Position numbers and translations under genes: made by a program
The notes under the pieces: generated by a model
Seen by the model: only the letters and a program-made list of their open reading frames with translations
Databases searched by the model: none
Told to the model about the DNA's origin: nothing
In this document: positions 1 to 8,508 of the stretch, in pieces
How the letters are laid out: each line of letters opens with the position of its first letter
Position numbering within the stretch: the stretch's first letter is position 1
NCBI RefSeq assembly: GCF_006715565.1
Contig: NZ_VFNL01000001.1
Location: 1,054,001 to 1,118,000 of the forward strand
Reading direction: 5' to 3'
Source: Microbacterium sp. SLBN-154
Lineage (GTDB): Bacteria > Actinomycetota > Actinomycetes > Actinomycetales > Microbacteriaceae
DNA: 64,000 nt

Positions 1-978
1 GATTCCCCAGGCGGCGAGCAGGACGACCGCGACCCAGAAGTTCTGCACGAGGCCGAGGACGACGAGAACGAAGATGCTCCCCACGGTCGCGATGAGGATG
101 ACGGTGGTGCGGCGTCGGAACAGTCGCCGCACCCAGGGAGCGAGTGCGCCGCCGACGATCGATGAGCCGGCGATGAGGGCGGCGGCCAAGCCTGCGATCG
201 AGTACGCCTCTTCGTCACCCCAGAGTTCGAGCAGGTACGGCTGCAGTGCGTAGAACACGTACATGCCGACGCCGGCGGCGAACGGGCTCGCGAGCATCAG
301 CCAACGTACCGGCGGGTTTCCGAGCCCGTACGTCACCGACGCGCGGAACACCGTTCGCGTCGCGCGCAGCGGTCCCTCGCTGCGATCGGGCGTGAAGCCG
401 AGGTCACGCATGAGCAGGGCGGCGACGACGAGCATCACCACGAGGATTCCGCCGCGCACGAGGAACGGCACTCCGAGGTCGGTCAGCTGCGCGATCACTC
501 CGCCGAGCACCGAACCCGAGAGCATCGCGACTCCGCCGACGATCTGCGCGCGTCCGAACACCGTCTCGAGGCTCCCGGTGTACCCGGTCGCGCGGAGCGC
601 ATCGACGAGCCATGCGTCGACCGCCCCCGAGAAGAACGTGAATCCCAGCCCCAGCAGCATCGACACCACGGCCCACGCCCAGAACGGCGACTCCATCACC
701 CAGAGCCACCAGTAGAGCGCGGTGGTGATCGCGAGCGTTAGGGTCCCGAGAAGGTACGACGCTCGGCGGCCGAGGGTGTCGGCCACGACTCCGGTGGGGA
801 TCTCGAAGATCAGCATGCCCGCCGTGAAGAACGCGTTGGCCGCGAACGCCTCCAGGTTGCTCAATCCGGCGTCGAGGAGGAACAGGGTGTTGATGCCCCA
901 GATGAACGACGCGGCAAGCGTGTTGCCGAGCATGAGCGTGTAGTAGGTGCCCTGCACACGCCTGGGCGACGGTGTCAT
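1..978 (-). CDS. MFS transporter, C-terminus cut by window edge
   Basis: The minus strand is open from an ATG at 978 to base 1, giving 326 codons without a stop, so the C-terminus lies outside the window. The product is a hydrophobic multi-span membrane protein. The N-terminus (MTPSPRRVQGTYYTLMLGN) is followed by alternating membrane helices. A loop-2/3-like motif, GVVADTLGRRASYLLG near residues 63-78, matches the Major Facilitator Superfamily signature G-x-x-x-D-x-x-G-R-R. A second half begins after a charged loop (FTPDRSEGPLRATRTV). Substrate cannot be told. A drug or metabolite exporter is most likely from the general type. It is transcribed in the same direction as the ohr gene but is not obviously part of that operon. 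Confidence 0.85.
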   Translation of the reverse strand, partial: MTPSPRRVQGTYYTLMLGNTLAASFIWGINTLFLLDAGLSNLEAFAANAFFTAGMLIFEIPTGVVADTLGRRASYLLGTLTLAITTALYWWLWVMESPFWAWAVVSMLLGLGFTFFSGAVDAWLVDALRATGYTGSLETVFGRAQIVGGVAMLSGSVLGGVIAQLTDLGVPFLVRGGILVVMLVVAALLMRDLGFTPDRSEGPLRATRTVFRASVTYGLGNPPVRWLMLASPFAAGVGMYVFYALQPYLLELWGDEEAYSIAGLAAALIAGSSIVGGALAPWVRRLFRRRTTVILIATVGSIFVLVVLGLVQNFWVAVVLLAAWGI

Positions 979-1065
979 GTGCCTAGTGTGCTCCTCAGCG
1001 ACGACACCGGGCTCAACCCTTCTTCTGGAACCCTGGCCGTCCCAGCCCGGGGGCGCCGCGACCCC

Positions 1066-1488
1066 TCAGTCGTCGACGACCGAGACCGTCACCTCGATGT
1101 TCCCGCGCGTCGCGTTCGAGTACGGGCACACCTCGTGGGCGGCATCGGCCAGCTGCTGCGCGACATCGCCGTCGACCCCCGGGATGTTCACCTCGAGCAG
1201 CACCGCGAGCTGAAACCCGCCGTTGCCGTTCGAGCCGAGCTGCACGCGCGACCCGACGCTCGATCCCTCGACCGACACCTTCTGCGCGCGCGCGACGCTC
1301 TGCAGCGCGCTGTGGAAGCACGCCGCATACCCGGCGGCGAACAGCAGCTCGGGGTTCGGGGCGCCGCCGGCTCCGCCGAGCTCCTTGGGCACCCGCACCT
1401 CGGTGTCGAGAATGCCGTCGGCCGTGCGCACGTGACCGTTGCGTCCTCCGCCGGTGGCGAGGGCTTCTGCGGTGTAGAGGGCGTCCAT
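1066..1488 (-). CDS. ohr: Organic hydroperoxide resistance protein (Ohr/OsmC family)
   Basis: 140 residues, the usual Ohr length. Ohr is a cytoplasmic thiol peroxidase that reduces organic and fatty-acid hydroperoxides. The two redox-active cysteines are visible: Cys57 in AACFHSAL and Cys121 in VCPYSNATRGN, both in the classical Ohr sequence contexts. An AAAGGAC ribosome site precedes the ATG. It lies 52 bases downstream of the MarR-type gene ohrR on the same strand, the standard ohrR-ohr arrangement, so it is probably transcribed from the ohrR promoter and derepressed when OhrR is oxidised. Assignment over general OsmC is based on length, cysteine context and the ohrR neighbour. Confidence 0.95.
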   Translation of the reverse strand: MDALYTAEALATGGGRNGHVRTADGILDTEVRVPKELGGAGGAPNPELLFAAGYAACFHSALQSVARAQKVSVEGSSVGSRVQLGSNGNGGFQLAVLLEVNIPGVDGDVAQQLADAAHEVCPYSNATRGNIEVTVSVVDD

Positions 1489-1540
1489 GAGTGTCCTTTC
1501 GTAGGGGATGAAGAGATGACGGATGCCGCGGCGACGCGCG

Positions 1541-1990
1541 TCAGGAAGCGGCGCGAAGCTCGCCGGCGAGCGCCCGCATATTGGCGGTGATCGCGTGCAG
1601 CTGCGCCAGGAGCTCGGGCACGCTGCGACCGCTGTCGACGAAGCCGGGTACGAGGCATCCCGCTGCCGCGACGACGTCGGCGTAGACCGACCGCCCCTCC
1701 TCGGTCAGGCTGACCCGCACCACCCGCTCGTCGCCCGGGTCGCGGCGACGGTCGACGAGTCCGCGCGCCTCGAGCCGGCGCAAGAGGGGCGAGAGCGTCC
1801 CCGAGTCGAGGTGCAGCTCCTCGCCGAGCGAGCTCACCGTCCGCTCGCCGGTGGCGAGCACGACCATTGCGAGGTACTGCGGATACGTCAGCGACCACGG
1901 CTTCAGCACCTCGCGGTACGCCTGCGTGGTCGCGTGCGACGCGGTGTACATCGCGAAGCAGACGAAGTCGTCGAGCGCAACGGGCGGCAT
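1541..1990 (-). CDS. ohrR: MarR-family organic peroxide sensor/repressor OhrR
   Basis: 149 residues from ATG 1990. A longer in-frame reading starting at 2077 is possible, but it would place the operator inside the gene. The start at MPPVALDDFVCF fits OhrR proteins, whose peroxide-sensing cysteine lies near the N-terminus; here it is in DDFVCFAMY. The winged helix follows (LGEELHLDSGTLSPLLRRLEA, then a wing RRRDPGDERVVRVSLT). OhrR represses ohr and itself and is released when the sensing Cys is oxidised. Two tandem 12-bp palindromes lie immediately upstream. No strong ribosome site is visible before ATG 1990. Confidence 0.93.
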   Translation of the reverse strand: MPPVALDDFVCFAMYTASHATTQAYREVLKPWSLTYPQYLAMVVLATGERTVSSLGEELHLDSGTLSPLLRRLEARGLVDRRRDPGDERVVRVSLTEEGRSVYADVVAAAGCLVPGFVDSGRSVPELLAQLHAITANMRALAGELRAAS

Positions 1991-1999
1991 GGAAGAAGC

Positions 2000-2026
2000 A
2001 TTGCACGCAATCCAATTGCGCGCAAT
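2000..2026. promoter_or_regulatory. Tandem OhrR operator candidates
   Basis: ATTGCACGCAAT (2000-2011) and the perfect palindrome ATTGCGCGCAAT (2015-2026) sit 15 bp apart, 10-36 bp upstream of the ohrR ATG. On the minus strand a -10-like GCATAC lies just upstream at 2035-2040, so bound repressor would cover the transcription start. Binding by OhrR is inferred from position and symmetry. Confidence 0.7.
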
Positions 2027-2140
2027 CGAAGAAGTATGCACGCCCGATTCCGCGCTCCTGCGGAGATCCGCACTCACGAGGATGCTGCCGCGGCAACGTC
2101 ATCCGCAGGAACGCGGATCTCCTCACGACCGCGACGACGA

Positions 2141-2175
2141 AGAGCCCCCGGCGCCACAACGGCACCGGGGGCTCT
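2141..2175 (-). terminator. Terminator-like hairpin after the wall-anchored phosphodiesterase gene
   Basis: Arms AGAGCCCCCGG (2141-2151) and CCGGGGGCTCT (2165-2175) form an 11-bp stem with a 13-base loop, starting 14 bases past the stop codon. There is no long U-tract, as is common in high-GC actinobacteria. Confidence 0.65.
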
Positions 2176-2188
2176 GTCGTTCGTCGCG

Positions 2189-5100
2189 TCAGATCTCCTG
2201 CTGGCGGGCGCGGCGAACGCGCCAGGTTCGGAGCCCGGCGCCCGCGCCCACGAGGAGGAGCGCGATGAGCGCCGTCCACAGCAGCGGGGTGCTCTCGAAT
2301 CCGGTCGTCGCGAGATCGTCGTCGCCGGCACTCGTCGGCTGACCGCCCGAGCTCGCCCCGTCGCCGCCGGTCGCCGGAGCTCCGCCATCGCCGGGCTGCT
2401 GACCGGGCTCGCCAGGCTCCGAGGGCTCACCGGGCTCCCCAGGCTCACCGGGTTCCCCGGGTTCCCCGGGCTCACCCGGCTCTCCCGGCTCCCCGGGCTC
2501 CCCAGGCTCTCCGGGCTCCCCGGGTTCCCCGGGTTCCCCAGGCTCACCCGGTTCACCCGGCTCGCCGACGACCGTCACGTCGACCGCCTGGGTCACGCCG
2601 TTCACCGTCACCGACAGCGTCGCTTCACCGGCGGCGACAGCGGTCACTTCGCCGGTCGCCGGGTTGAGGCGCAGCACTCCCTCGGCGGCGGCCTCGAGCC
2701 GGGAAGGCGTGCTGATCAGGTCGGTCACGACATCGATGCCGTCGCCCGCCCAGTCGGCCGACACCGGCCAGGCGACCGGCACGACTCGCTCGCCGTCCTG
2801 CTCGAAGGTGGCGGACACCGCGGCGGTTTCGCCGACCTCGAGCACCGTGGGCGCCTCGAGGTCGACCGCCGACACGCGGGGCTTGGTCTCGGCCTGCATC
2901 CAGCGCACCCGGTCGACGACCACCTCGGGCGACGCGCCGACGACACCCGCACCCGGGTTCACGCCGAGCATCGTCCAGCCGGTGAAGCCACCGGCATCCG
3001 GGGTTCCCGACGGACCCTTGCCGGCGTTGCCGCCGAGCACACGGCTGACGCCGTCATAGCTCGTGGCGTCGAAGACGCCGACGTGCCCGTTGACCATCGC
3101 GGCCGACTTGCCCGTGTCGGCCCGGAACTGCGTGAGCGTCTCGACGAACTGCGCCGCCTCGTAGCGATCGGCGAGCTGGCTCGCCTTCGACGGCAGCGGA
3201 TCGTCGGCGGGATGGTGCGAGAACACCAGCACGCCGGTGACCGACGAGTCGGATGCCGCGTCGGCAAGCTGCTCGTCGAGGAACCGCAGCTGCTCTAGAC
3301 CCGAGGCCCGGAACGACCCCGCTGCGCTGTTCAACGTGATCATGCGCGTGCCGCCGAGGTCGACGGAGCGGTACGGGTCGCCGAACGCGTCGATGAAGTT
3401 CGATATGGCGCCGCCCATGATCTCGTGGTTGCCCGGCACGTAGACGTACGGGATCCGGTCGCCGATCTCTTCCTCCAGGATCTGGGCGGCGAGCTCGAAG
3501 TCGGCGACGGACGCCTCATCGACCAGGTCGCCGTTGATGACGAGGTAGTCGGGGTCTGCCGCCACGATCTCGCGGAACGTCTCTCGCGCGGCCTGCACCA
3601 GCTCGCTGTCGGGGTTGCGCGCTACGAACTGGGCGTCGCTCATCACCGCGATGCGCTGCGCGCGATCGTCGACCGTACCGTCGGTGACGATCACCGGGTC
3701 GAAGACGCGGGGTGCGACCGGCTGCTCCACGTCGGGTGCGACGACCGACTCGAGAGAGGCGATCGTCACCTCGCCCTGGTAGCTGGCGGTGGGGCGGGTC
3801 TCCATCATCCGCACCCGCTGGAACGTGAGCGGATACGCCGTCCCCGCCGGCACGGTGAACCGCGCCTGCTGCCATCCGGTCCAGTCGACCATCGGCCCGT
3901 CGAGGTTGATGGTGGTGCCGGCGCCGGTCTTCAGCTGCAGGCGAGGCCACGCGCCCGATCCGTCACCGTGCATCCACATCGTCAGCGCCTGGGGCTGGCC
4001 CTCGAGCACACGTCCGCCGGTGGCGGCTTCTCCCGGCACGATCGCGTAGTACCCGCGGGTGCCGGTGGAGGTGGTGAAGTCGTACGAGAGGGTGAGCGCA
4101 GGCTGCCCGTCCGGCCCAGTGGCCGGGGTCAGCGTTCCGGTGGCACGCGCGACGCCGGCGGTCCACTCGGCGGCGTCGGCGAAGTCGGCGACGGGGAGGG
4201 TGTCGTACCCGATCGTCACCGCGACGTCGACGCTGCGGCCTCCGGCGGTGAAGGTCACCGTCGCCGAACCGCTGTCGACGACCGGCGAAACGGTGAACTC
4301 ACCGAGTCCGGTGGCCTCGACCGCGACATCCGCGCCGTTCTCGACGGTGACATCGCGCGCCTCGATCGGGGCGGTGAAGCCATCGGCGTCGAGGCCGGTG
4401 AGGCGCACGGTCGCGGTCTGCCCGGGCTCGGACAGGGCGATCACCGTCGCGCTCGGGCGGATCCGCTCGAGGTCTCCGAGCACCCGCACCTGGGTCGAGG
4501 CGCTCTTGCCCTCCGCCGTGAAGGCGACGGTGGCTGTGCCCGGGGTGACGCCCTCCACCACGACGGACGCGTCGCCCTCCGGGGCGAGCGAGACCGCAGC
4601 ATCCGTCGTCTCGAACGCACCCGAGACCACGACGCCCGCGAGGTTGTCGTCGAGGCCCGTGCCGGCGAGCGTGCGGTGCAGCCCAGGGAAGACCGCGTCG
4701 GCGTCGGTGCCGTCGAGCGCGGGTGCGACCCGCACGTCGGAGACGACCCCCGCCGGTGCGGAGGAGAAGAACGCGAGGCTGTTGGCGACGACGCGCTCGG
4801 TGCCGTCCGACGGACGGTTGTGCAGGGATGCTTCGCTCTCACCCGGCTCGCGAACGGCGAGCATGGTCGAGCCACCGCCGTCGAGGTTCACGGCGTTGTG
4901 CACGCCGAGGTCGAGCATCAGGTCGCCGAGCTCCTGCAGCGTCATGCCGCGGCTGTCGCCCGTCCGCCCGTCGATCGTGACGACGGTGATCTCGGTGCCG
5001 TCACGGCTCACGCCGATGGCGGTGCGCGCGGCCTCGACCTGCTCGGCGTCGGTCTGCACGCCGTCGATGACGAGGCGCTGCGCGCCGCTCACGGCGAGAT

Positions 5101-5977
5101 CGACGTCTGCGGATGTCGCGACGGCGACGTCGACGGTGTCGCCGACCTCGAGCGCGGCCAGGGTGGCGGCGCCGGCTTCTCGCCCGATGAGCACACCGGT
5201 GCCGTCGGCGATGGTGGTCTCGCCGGTGACGGATGCGGGGTCTGTGCTCACCTCGGTGACCACCCCGTCCTGCACGGTGACGGCGGCCATCGGCGAGGCG
5301 AGCGCGGCGGGTGCGCCCAGAGCGCGGGCGAGCGGGTGCGCGCCCCATGCCGCGGTGTACCACCCGATGCCGTTCGCTCCGATCGCCGGGCTGTTGACGC
5401 CCGAGACACGGTGGGAGGTGCCGTCGATCGTCACCGTCGCCGCAGAGGCCAGCGCCTGGACGGCCGCGAGTCCGTCGCTCAGCGTGAACGCAGGGCGCTC
5501 ATCCGGGGCTGCCGAGCGCACACCCTGGGTCGGCGACACGTTGGTGCCGACGGGCGCGGTGGAGTTGTTCATGTCGGAGTAGTCGCCGTTGATCGCAGCG
5601 ATCGCGCCGGTGCCGGCGATCTGCTCGCTGAGCGTCGCACCTCCCGAGACTGTGCCGGCGTCGAGGACGTCGAGCGAGAGAGTGGGTGTGGTGAGATCAG
5701 CGCGCATGACGTGACCGGTGACCCACCCGGCCGGCTGCAGTCGGCGGAAGTCGGTGAGCTCGAGCCCGGGGGCGAGCGTCTGCGAGTCGGCGGAGAGAAG
5801 GGTGGAGTCTCCGCCGGCGAGGTCGAAGCCGCCCGTGTCGGGTGCGGCGACCGCCGGCATCGGAGCGAGTGTGCCGACTCCCACCGTCGTCGTGGTGACC
5901 ACGGCGACGAGCAGCGCGGCAGCGAGGCGTCGCCGTGGGGGAGCAGAGGAGGAAAGAGGTGTTGCAGGCGCGGGCAA
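2189..5977 (-). CDS. Cell-wall-anchored phosphodiester glycosidase + metallophosphoesterase with GEP stalk
   Basis: 1262 residues, TTG start with GGAAGG upstream. Signal peptide (AALLVAVVTTTTVGVGTLAP...AVAAPDTGG). Residues about 50-400 resemble the NAGPA/phosphodiester glycosidase family (GDYSDMNNS, GVSRDGTEITVVTIDGR, NLDGGGSTML). Ig-like or carbohydrate-binding regions follow. A calcineurin-like metallophosphoesterase then carries SDAQF, NGDLVDE, PGNHE, FSHHP and NGHVG. The usual D-x-H and G-H-x-H motifs read D-A-Q and G-H-V-G, so metal coordination is atypical. A further Ig-like domain leads into 18 G/S-E-P triplets, then a LATTG sorting motif, a membrane span and an RTWRVRRARQQEI tail. It probably acts outside the membrane on phosphodiester-linked glycans; the true substrate is unknown. 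Confidence 0.85.
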   Translation of the reverse strand: MPAPATPLSSSAPPRRRLAAALLVAVVTTTTVGVGTLAPMPAVAAPDTGGFDLAGGDSTLLSADSQTLAPGLELTDFRRLQPAGWVTGHVMRADLTTPTLSLDVLDAGTVSGGATLSEQIAGTGAIAAINGDYSDMNNSTAPVGTNVSPTQGVRSAAPDERPAFTLSDGLAAVQALASAATVTIDGTSHRVSGVNSPAIGANGIGWYTAAWGAHPLARALGAPAALASPMAAVTVQDGVVTEVSTDPASVTGETTIADGTGVLIGREAGAATLAALEVGDTVDVAVATSADVDLAVSGAQRLVIDGVQTDAEQVEAARTAIGVSRDGTEITVVTIDGRTGDSRGMTLQELGDLMLDLGVHNAVNLDGGGSTMLAVREPGESEASLHNRPSDGTERVVANSLAFFSSAPAGVVSDVRVAPALDGTDADAVFPGLHRTLAGTGLDDNLAGVVVSGAFETTDAAVSLAPEGDASVVVEGVTPGTATVAFTAEGKSASTQVRVLGDLERIRPSATVIALSEPGQTATVRLTGLDADGFTAPIEARDVTVENGADVAVEATGLGEFTVSPVVDSGSATVTFTAGGRSVDVAVTIGYDTLPVADFADAAEWTAGVARATGTLTPATGPDGQPALTLSYDFTTSTGTRGYYAIVPGEAATGGRVLEGQPQALTMWMHGDGSGAWPRLQLKTGAGTTINLDGPMVDWTGWQQARFTVPAGTAYPLTFQRVRMMETRPTASYQGEVTIASLESVVAPDVEQPVAPRVFDPVIVTDGTVDDRAQRIAVMSDAQFVARNPDSELVQAARETFREIVAADPDYLVINGDLVDEASVADFELAAQILEEEIGDRIPYVYVPGNHEIMGGAISNFIDAFGDPYRSVDLGGTRMITLNSAAGSFRASGLEQLRFLDEQLADAASDSSVTGVLVFSHHPADDPLPSKASQLADRYEAAQFVETLTQFRADTGKSAAMVNGHVGVFDATSYDGVSRVLGGNAGKGPSGTPDAGGFTGWTMLGVNPGAGVVGASPEVVVDRVRWMQAETKPRVSAVDLEAPTVLEVGETAAVSATFEQDGERVVPVAWPVSADWAGDGIDVVTDLISTPSRLEAAAEGVLRLNPATGEVTAVAAGEATLSVTVNGVTQAVDVTVVGEPGEPGEPGEPGEPGEPGEPGEPGEPGEPGEPGEPGEPGEPGEPGEPSEPGEPGQQPGDGGAPATGGDGASSGGQPTSAGDDDLATTGFESTPLLWTALIALLLVGAGAGLRTWRVRRARQQEI
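2405..2566 (-). repeat. 9-bp tandem repeat encoding a collagen-like (GEP)n stalk
   Basis: Eighteen consecutive 9-bp units encode Gly-Glu-Pro, with one Ser-Glu-Pro as the second unit counted from the C-terminal end. Synonymous positions vary between units (acc, ccc, tcc and gcc endings on the plus strand), so the protein repeat is conserved more than the DNA. It lies between the last Ig-like domain and the sorting signal and probably spans the cell wall. Confidence 0.95.
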
Positions 5978-6279
5978 GCGAAGTACCTTCCGGTTCGATG
6001 AGGGGAGGTCGTGCCCAAAGGTTCACGGGGCCGACCCGGCGACCCTACGGAGGCAGCCGCGTCGTGACATGAGGGGGCGGTGTCGATGAGATGGACGCGG
6101 CATGAACGAACGGTGTTCCGGCGCGCCCCGAACACGCCCCGCCCCGAACCCTGCATATTCATGCAGAGGAATAGATCGAACCACGGGCGGTTGCACCCAG
6201 AGAACACGCACAGATGAGGCATCCGGTTCACGAGCTCACAACGCGAACGGCCGGAGTCTCGAGACGAAAGGCGAGAGAC
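5978..6279. promoter_or_regulatory. Divergent intergenic region with an inverted repeat
   Basis: About 300 bases separate the divergent phosphodiesterase and dehydrogenase genes. I see no gene. CTGCATATTCATGCAG (6151-6166) has perfect 6-bp arms and a 4-base centre, a plausible operator for the dehydrogenase. A weaker repeat, GTGTTC...GAACAC, lies at 6113-6135. The regulator is unknown. Confidence 0.4.
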
Positions 6280-7065
6280 ATGACTGAACGATTCACCGAC
6301 CGCACCGTCCTCATCACCGGAGCCGGCTCCGGCCTCGGCCGCGCGACCGCGGTGCGACTGGCCTCGGAGGGTGCGAACCTCTCGCTCGTCGACGTCTCGA
6401 AGGACGGGCTGGATGCCACGGTGCAGGCCGTCCGCGACGTCGCCCCCGACGCCACGCTCGTGACCGTCACCGCCGATGTCTCGAGCGAAGACGACACCCA
6501 GCGCTACGTCGACGAGACCCTCGCGGCCTTCGGCCGCATCGACGGCTTCTTCAACAACGCCGGCATCGAGGGCAAGCAGAACCTCACCGAAGACTTCTCG
6601 GCCGACGAGTTCGACCGGGTCGTGTCGATCAACCTGCGCGGTGTGTTCCTCGGCCTCGAGAAGGTGCTGAAGGTCATGCGCGCGCAGGGGAGTGGCGCCG
6701 TGGTGAACACCGCGAGCGTCGGCGGCATCCGCGGTATCGGGCGCCAGTCGGGCTACGCCGCCGCCAAGCACGGCGTCGTCGGCCTCACCCGCAACTCTGC
6801 GGTGGAGTACGGCGAGTTCGGCGTGCGCATCAACGCCGTCGCGCCCGGCGCGATCTGGACTCCGATGGTCGAGAACTCCATGAAGCAGCTCGACGCCGAG
6901 AACCCGCGCCAGGCGGCCGAGCAGTTCATTCAGGCCAACCCCACCAAGCGCTACGGCGAGGCCCCCGAGATCGCGTCGGTCGTCGCGTTCCTCCTCTCCG
7001 ACGACGCGTCGTACGTCAACGCCACCGTCATCCCGATCGACGGCGGCCAGTCGGCCAAGTACTGA
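6280..7065 (+). CDS. lvr: Short-chain dehydrogenase, levodione reductase-like
   Basis: 261 residues from ATG 6280, preceded by GAAAGGCGAGAG; the upstream in-frame extension has no ribosome site. Classical SDR features: TGAGSGLG cofactor motif (13-20), NNAG (92-95), and catalytic Ser146, Tyr159 and Lys163 (YAAAK). The sequence is strikingly like what I recall of levodione reductase from Corynebacterium aquaticum M-13, including FFNNAGIEGKQN, SVGGIRGIG and the GGQSA C-terminal region. That enzyme reduces (6R)-2,2,6-trimethyl-1,4-cyclohexanedione with NADH. The physiological substrate here is unknown. A strong terminator follows, so the gene is probably monocistronic. Confidence 0.85.
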   Translation: MTERFTDRTVLITGAGSGLGRATAVRLASEGANLSLVDVSKDGLDATVQAVRDVAPDATLVTVTADVSSEDDTQRYVDETLAAFGRIDGFFNNAGIEGKQNLTEDFSADEFDRVVSINLRGVFLGLEKVLKVMRAQGSGAVVNTASVGGIRGIGRQSGYAAAKHGVVGLTRNSAVEYGEFGVRINAVAPGAIWTPMVENSMKQLDAENPRQAAEQFIQANPTKRYGEAPEIASVVAFLLSDDASYVNATVIPIDGGQSAKY

Positions 7066-7072
7066 GGCGCAG

Positions 7073-7115
7073 GGCGGGGCCGCGAGATCCGATCGATGGA
7101 TGCCGCGGCCCCGCC
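7073..7115 (+). terminator. Rho-independent-like terminator after the dehydrogenase gene
   Basis: GGCGGGGCCGCG (7073-7084) pairs perfectly with CGCGGCCCCGCC (7104-7115), a 12-bp stem with a 19-base loop, beginning 7 bases after the stop codon. Confidence 0.75.
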
Positions 7116-7164
7116 GCAACACTTCGCGCCCCCGGGCACGCGGTTTCTCCTCAGGAGCATCCCC

Positions 7165-8022
7165 TCACGACCGACGGCGCCTTCCACCCGTGGCCACGTC
7201 GAGAGACGCCGACGGCGCCGCAACCGTCGGCATCCCTTCGCCCGGAAGCCCCACCCCACGCGAGGCCCCGTCACGCAGCGGCAACCGCAGCAGCGCGACA
7301 CCGACGGCCGCGAACCAGACCCACAGCAGCGGTCCGTAGACGGTGTACAGGGCGGGCACCGCGAACCGCAGCGCCTCGCTCGCGAGGCCGAGCGCCCCGG
7401 TTCCCACACCCAGCCACCCCACCCAGTGCGGAAGCACGCCTCTCGACAGGGGGAGGGAGATGAGCAGGATCCCGAGGGGTGTCAGCACGCCCGCGAGCGC
7501 TGGCGTCCCGTTCTCGGCGAGGAGCGCCTCGGCGGCGGCGACGAAGCCCGGTTGCTGCGCCAGGTTGGCCGACACGAACTGATCGCTCAGAGTCACGAGT
7601 GACAGGGTTCCCTCGCTGGTCACCGGCACGGCCAGCAGCGCCGTCCACGAGGCAGCCCCGATCGCGAACCCCAGCACCGCGAGGCTCGGGCTCGTTGCGA
7701 ACAGCACGACGAACAGGGCGACGAAGACGATCAGCCCGAACACCGCCGGCACGAACCAGAGGATCTGCTGCGCGACGTACGACACCTTGTGGGCGGCAAT
7801 GAATCGCAGCACCTCGCCGCCGTCCGAGACCGGCGGCGGGTTCACCGCGAAGAGAACGAGCGCCGCAACCAGGGAGGCGACGTAAAGCAGCGCGGCAACG
7901 CCCGCGGTGCGATACAGCACCGTCCACTCGGGCGCTGTGGGATCACTCACCGAGACCATGGCGCGACCGTATGACCGGTTCGACGATGCAGGCGGGCCGA
8001 ATGTCCCGTCGGCGTCGGTCAT
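7165..8022 (-). CDS. DUF4386-like membrane protein
   Basis: 285 residues with about six hydrophobic helices: GVAALLYVASLVAALVLF, FVPAVFGLIVFVALFVVLF, LAVLGFAIGAASWTALLAV, LTPLGILLISLPL, GWLGVGTGALGLA and LLWVWFAAVGVALLRL. The overall pattern resembles DUF4386 integral membrane proteins, whose function is not known. Neither ATG 8022 nor the in-frame ATG 7959 (MVSVSDPTAPEW) has a good ribosome site, so the first 21 residues are uncertain. The tail is basic and low in complexity. Confidence 0.6.
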   Translation of the reverse strand: MTDADGTFGPPASSNRSYGRAMVSVSDPTAPEWTVLYRTAGVAALLYVASLVAALVLFAVNPPPVSDGGEVLRFIAAHKVSYVAQQILWFVPAVFGLIVFVALFVVLFATSPSLAVLGFAIGAASWTALLAVPVTSEGTLSLVTLSDQFVSANLAQQPGFVAAAEALLAENGTPALAGVLTPLGILLISLPLSRGVLPHWVGWLGVGTGALGLASEALRFAVPALYTVYGPLLWVWFAAVGVALLRLPLRDGASRGVGLPGEGMPTVAAPSASLDVATGGRRRRS

Positions 8023-8069
8023 GATTCGGATGCCGCCGCGCGCCGTCCCACGCCCAACGCCGTCATGAC

Positions 8070-8100
8070 GGAGGAGGGGAGTGTTGTTCTCCCCTCCTCC
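8070..8100 (-). terminator. Terminator after the 41-residue basic protein gene
   Basis: GGAGGAGGGGAG (8070-8081) and CTCCCCTCCTCC (8089-8100) form a perfect 12-bp stem with loop TGTTGTT, 37 bases past the stop codon of the small gene at 8138-8263. Confidence 0.8.
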
Positions 8101-8137
8101 GATTCCGCGGCCGCTCTCCTCACCGGCGGGCCGCGGG

Positions 8138-8263
8138 TCAGCGCGACTTACGCGGCCTCACCGAGTCAGCCGCGGCCTTCGCGCGCTTGGCCTCGCGCTT
8201 CTCCTTGAGGGTAAGCTTCGGCTCCTTCTTGACATTGGTGCTCCGAGGCGTCTTGCCGGTCAT
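8138..8263 (-). CDS. 41-residue basic small protein
   Basis: A short open frame on the minus strand with a good ribosome site (AAAGGAAGG, about 9 bases before the ATG), ending shortly before a perfect 12-bp terminator. The product starts MTGKTPRSTNVKKEPKLT and continues as a Lys/Arg/Ala-rich helix (LKEKREAKRAKAAAD) with a basic tail. I do not recognise the family. Charge and composition suggest nucleic-acid or ribosome association, which is inference only. The site, frame and terminator together make a real gene likely. Confidence 0.65.
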   Translation of the reverse strand: MTGKTPRSTNVKKEPKLTLKEKREAKRAKAAADSVRPRKSR

Positions 8264-8302
8264 TGCGATGCACCTTCCTTTCTCTAGAGAGGGTCTGGGC
8301 TG

Positions 8303-8464
8303 TCAGCCGAGGGCGAGCCATTTCGCCGAGGGCGCGGTGCCCGTCACGCGGCGCGAGCGGCGCGGAGTTTCCGCAGCGACCGCCGCCGCGTCATCCGCTC
8401 TTCGCCGGCGTGACAGCACGCGGTGCACCACGCGGGCCGCGACAGGAACGGGGGTGGTGAACAT
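8303..8464 (-). CDS. 53-residue arginine-rich small protein
   Basis: ATG 8464 has an ideal ribosome site (AAGGAG, 6-base spacer). The product begins MFTTPVPVAARVVHRVLSRR and continues Arg- and Ala-rich to TAPSAKWLALG. No recognised domain. It lies between the unknown 194-residue gene and the 41-residue basic gene, all on the same strand, so it may be co-transcribed with them and the DksA-like gene. It could alternatively be a leader or a spurious frame; the ribosome site is the main support. Confidence 0.5.
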   Translation of the reverse strand: MFTTPVPVAARVVHRVLSRRRRADDAAAVAAETPRRSRRVTGTAPSAKWLALG

Positions 8465-8508
8465 GGTGAACTCCTTCGGGTGGGATTCGTGGGTGGGGTG
8501 GCGCCCAC

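Noticed and set aside
3425..6001. 858-codon plus-strand open frame opposite the wall-anchored phosphodiesterase
   Set aside because: It is the antisense shadow of a GC-rich gene: Arg/Gly/Asp/His-rich, no motif, and the minus frame has a full set of domains.
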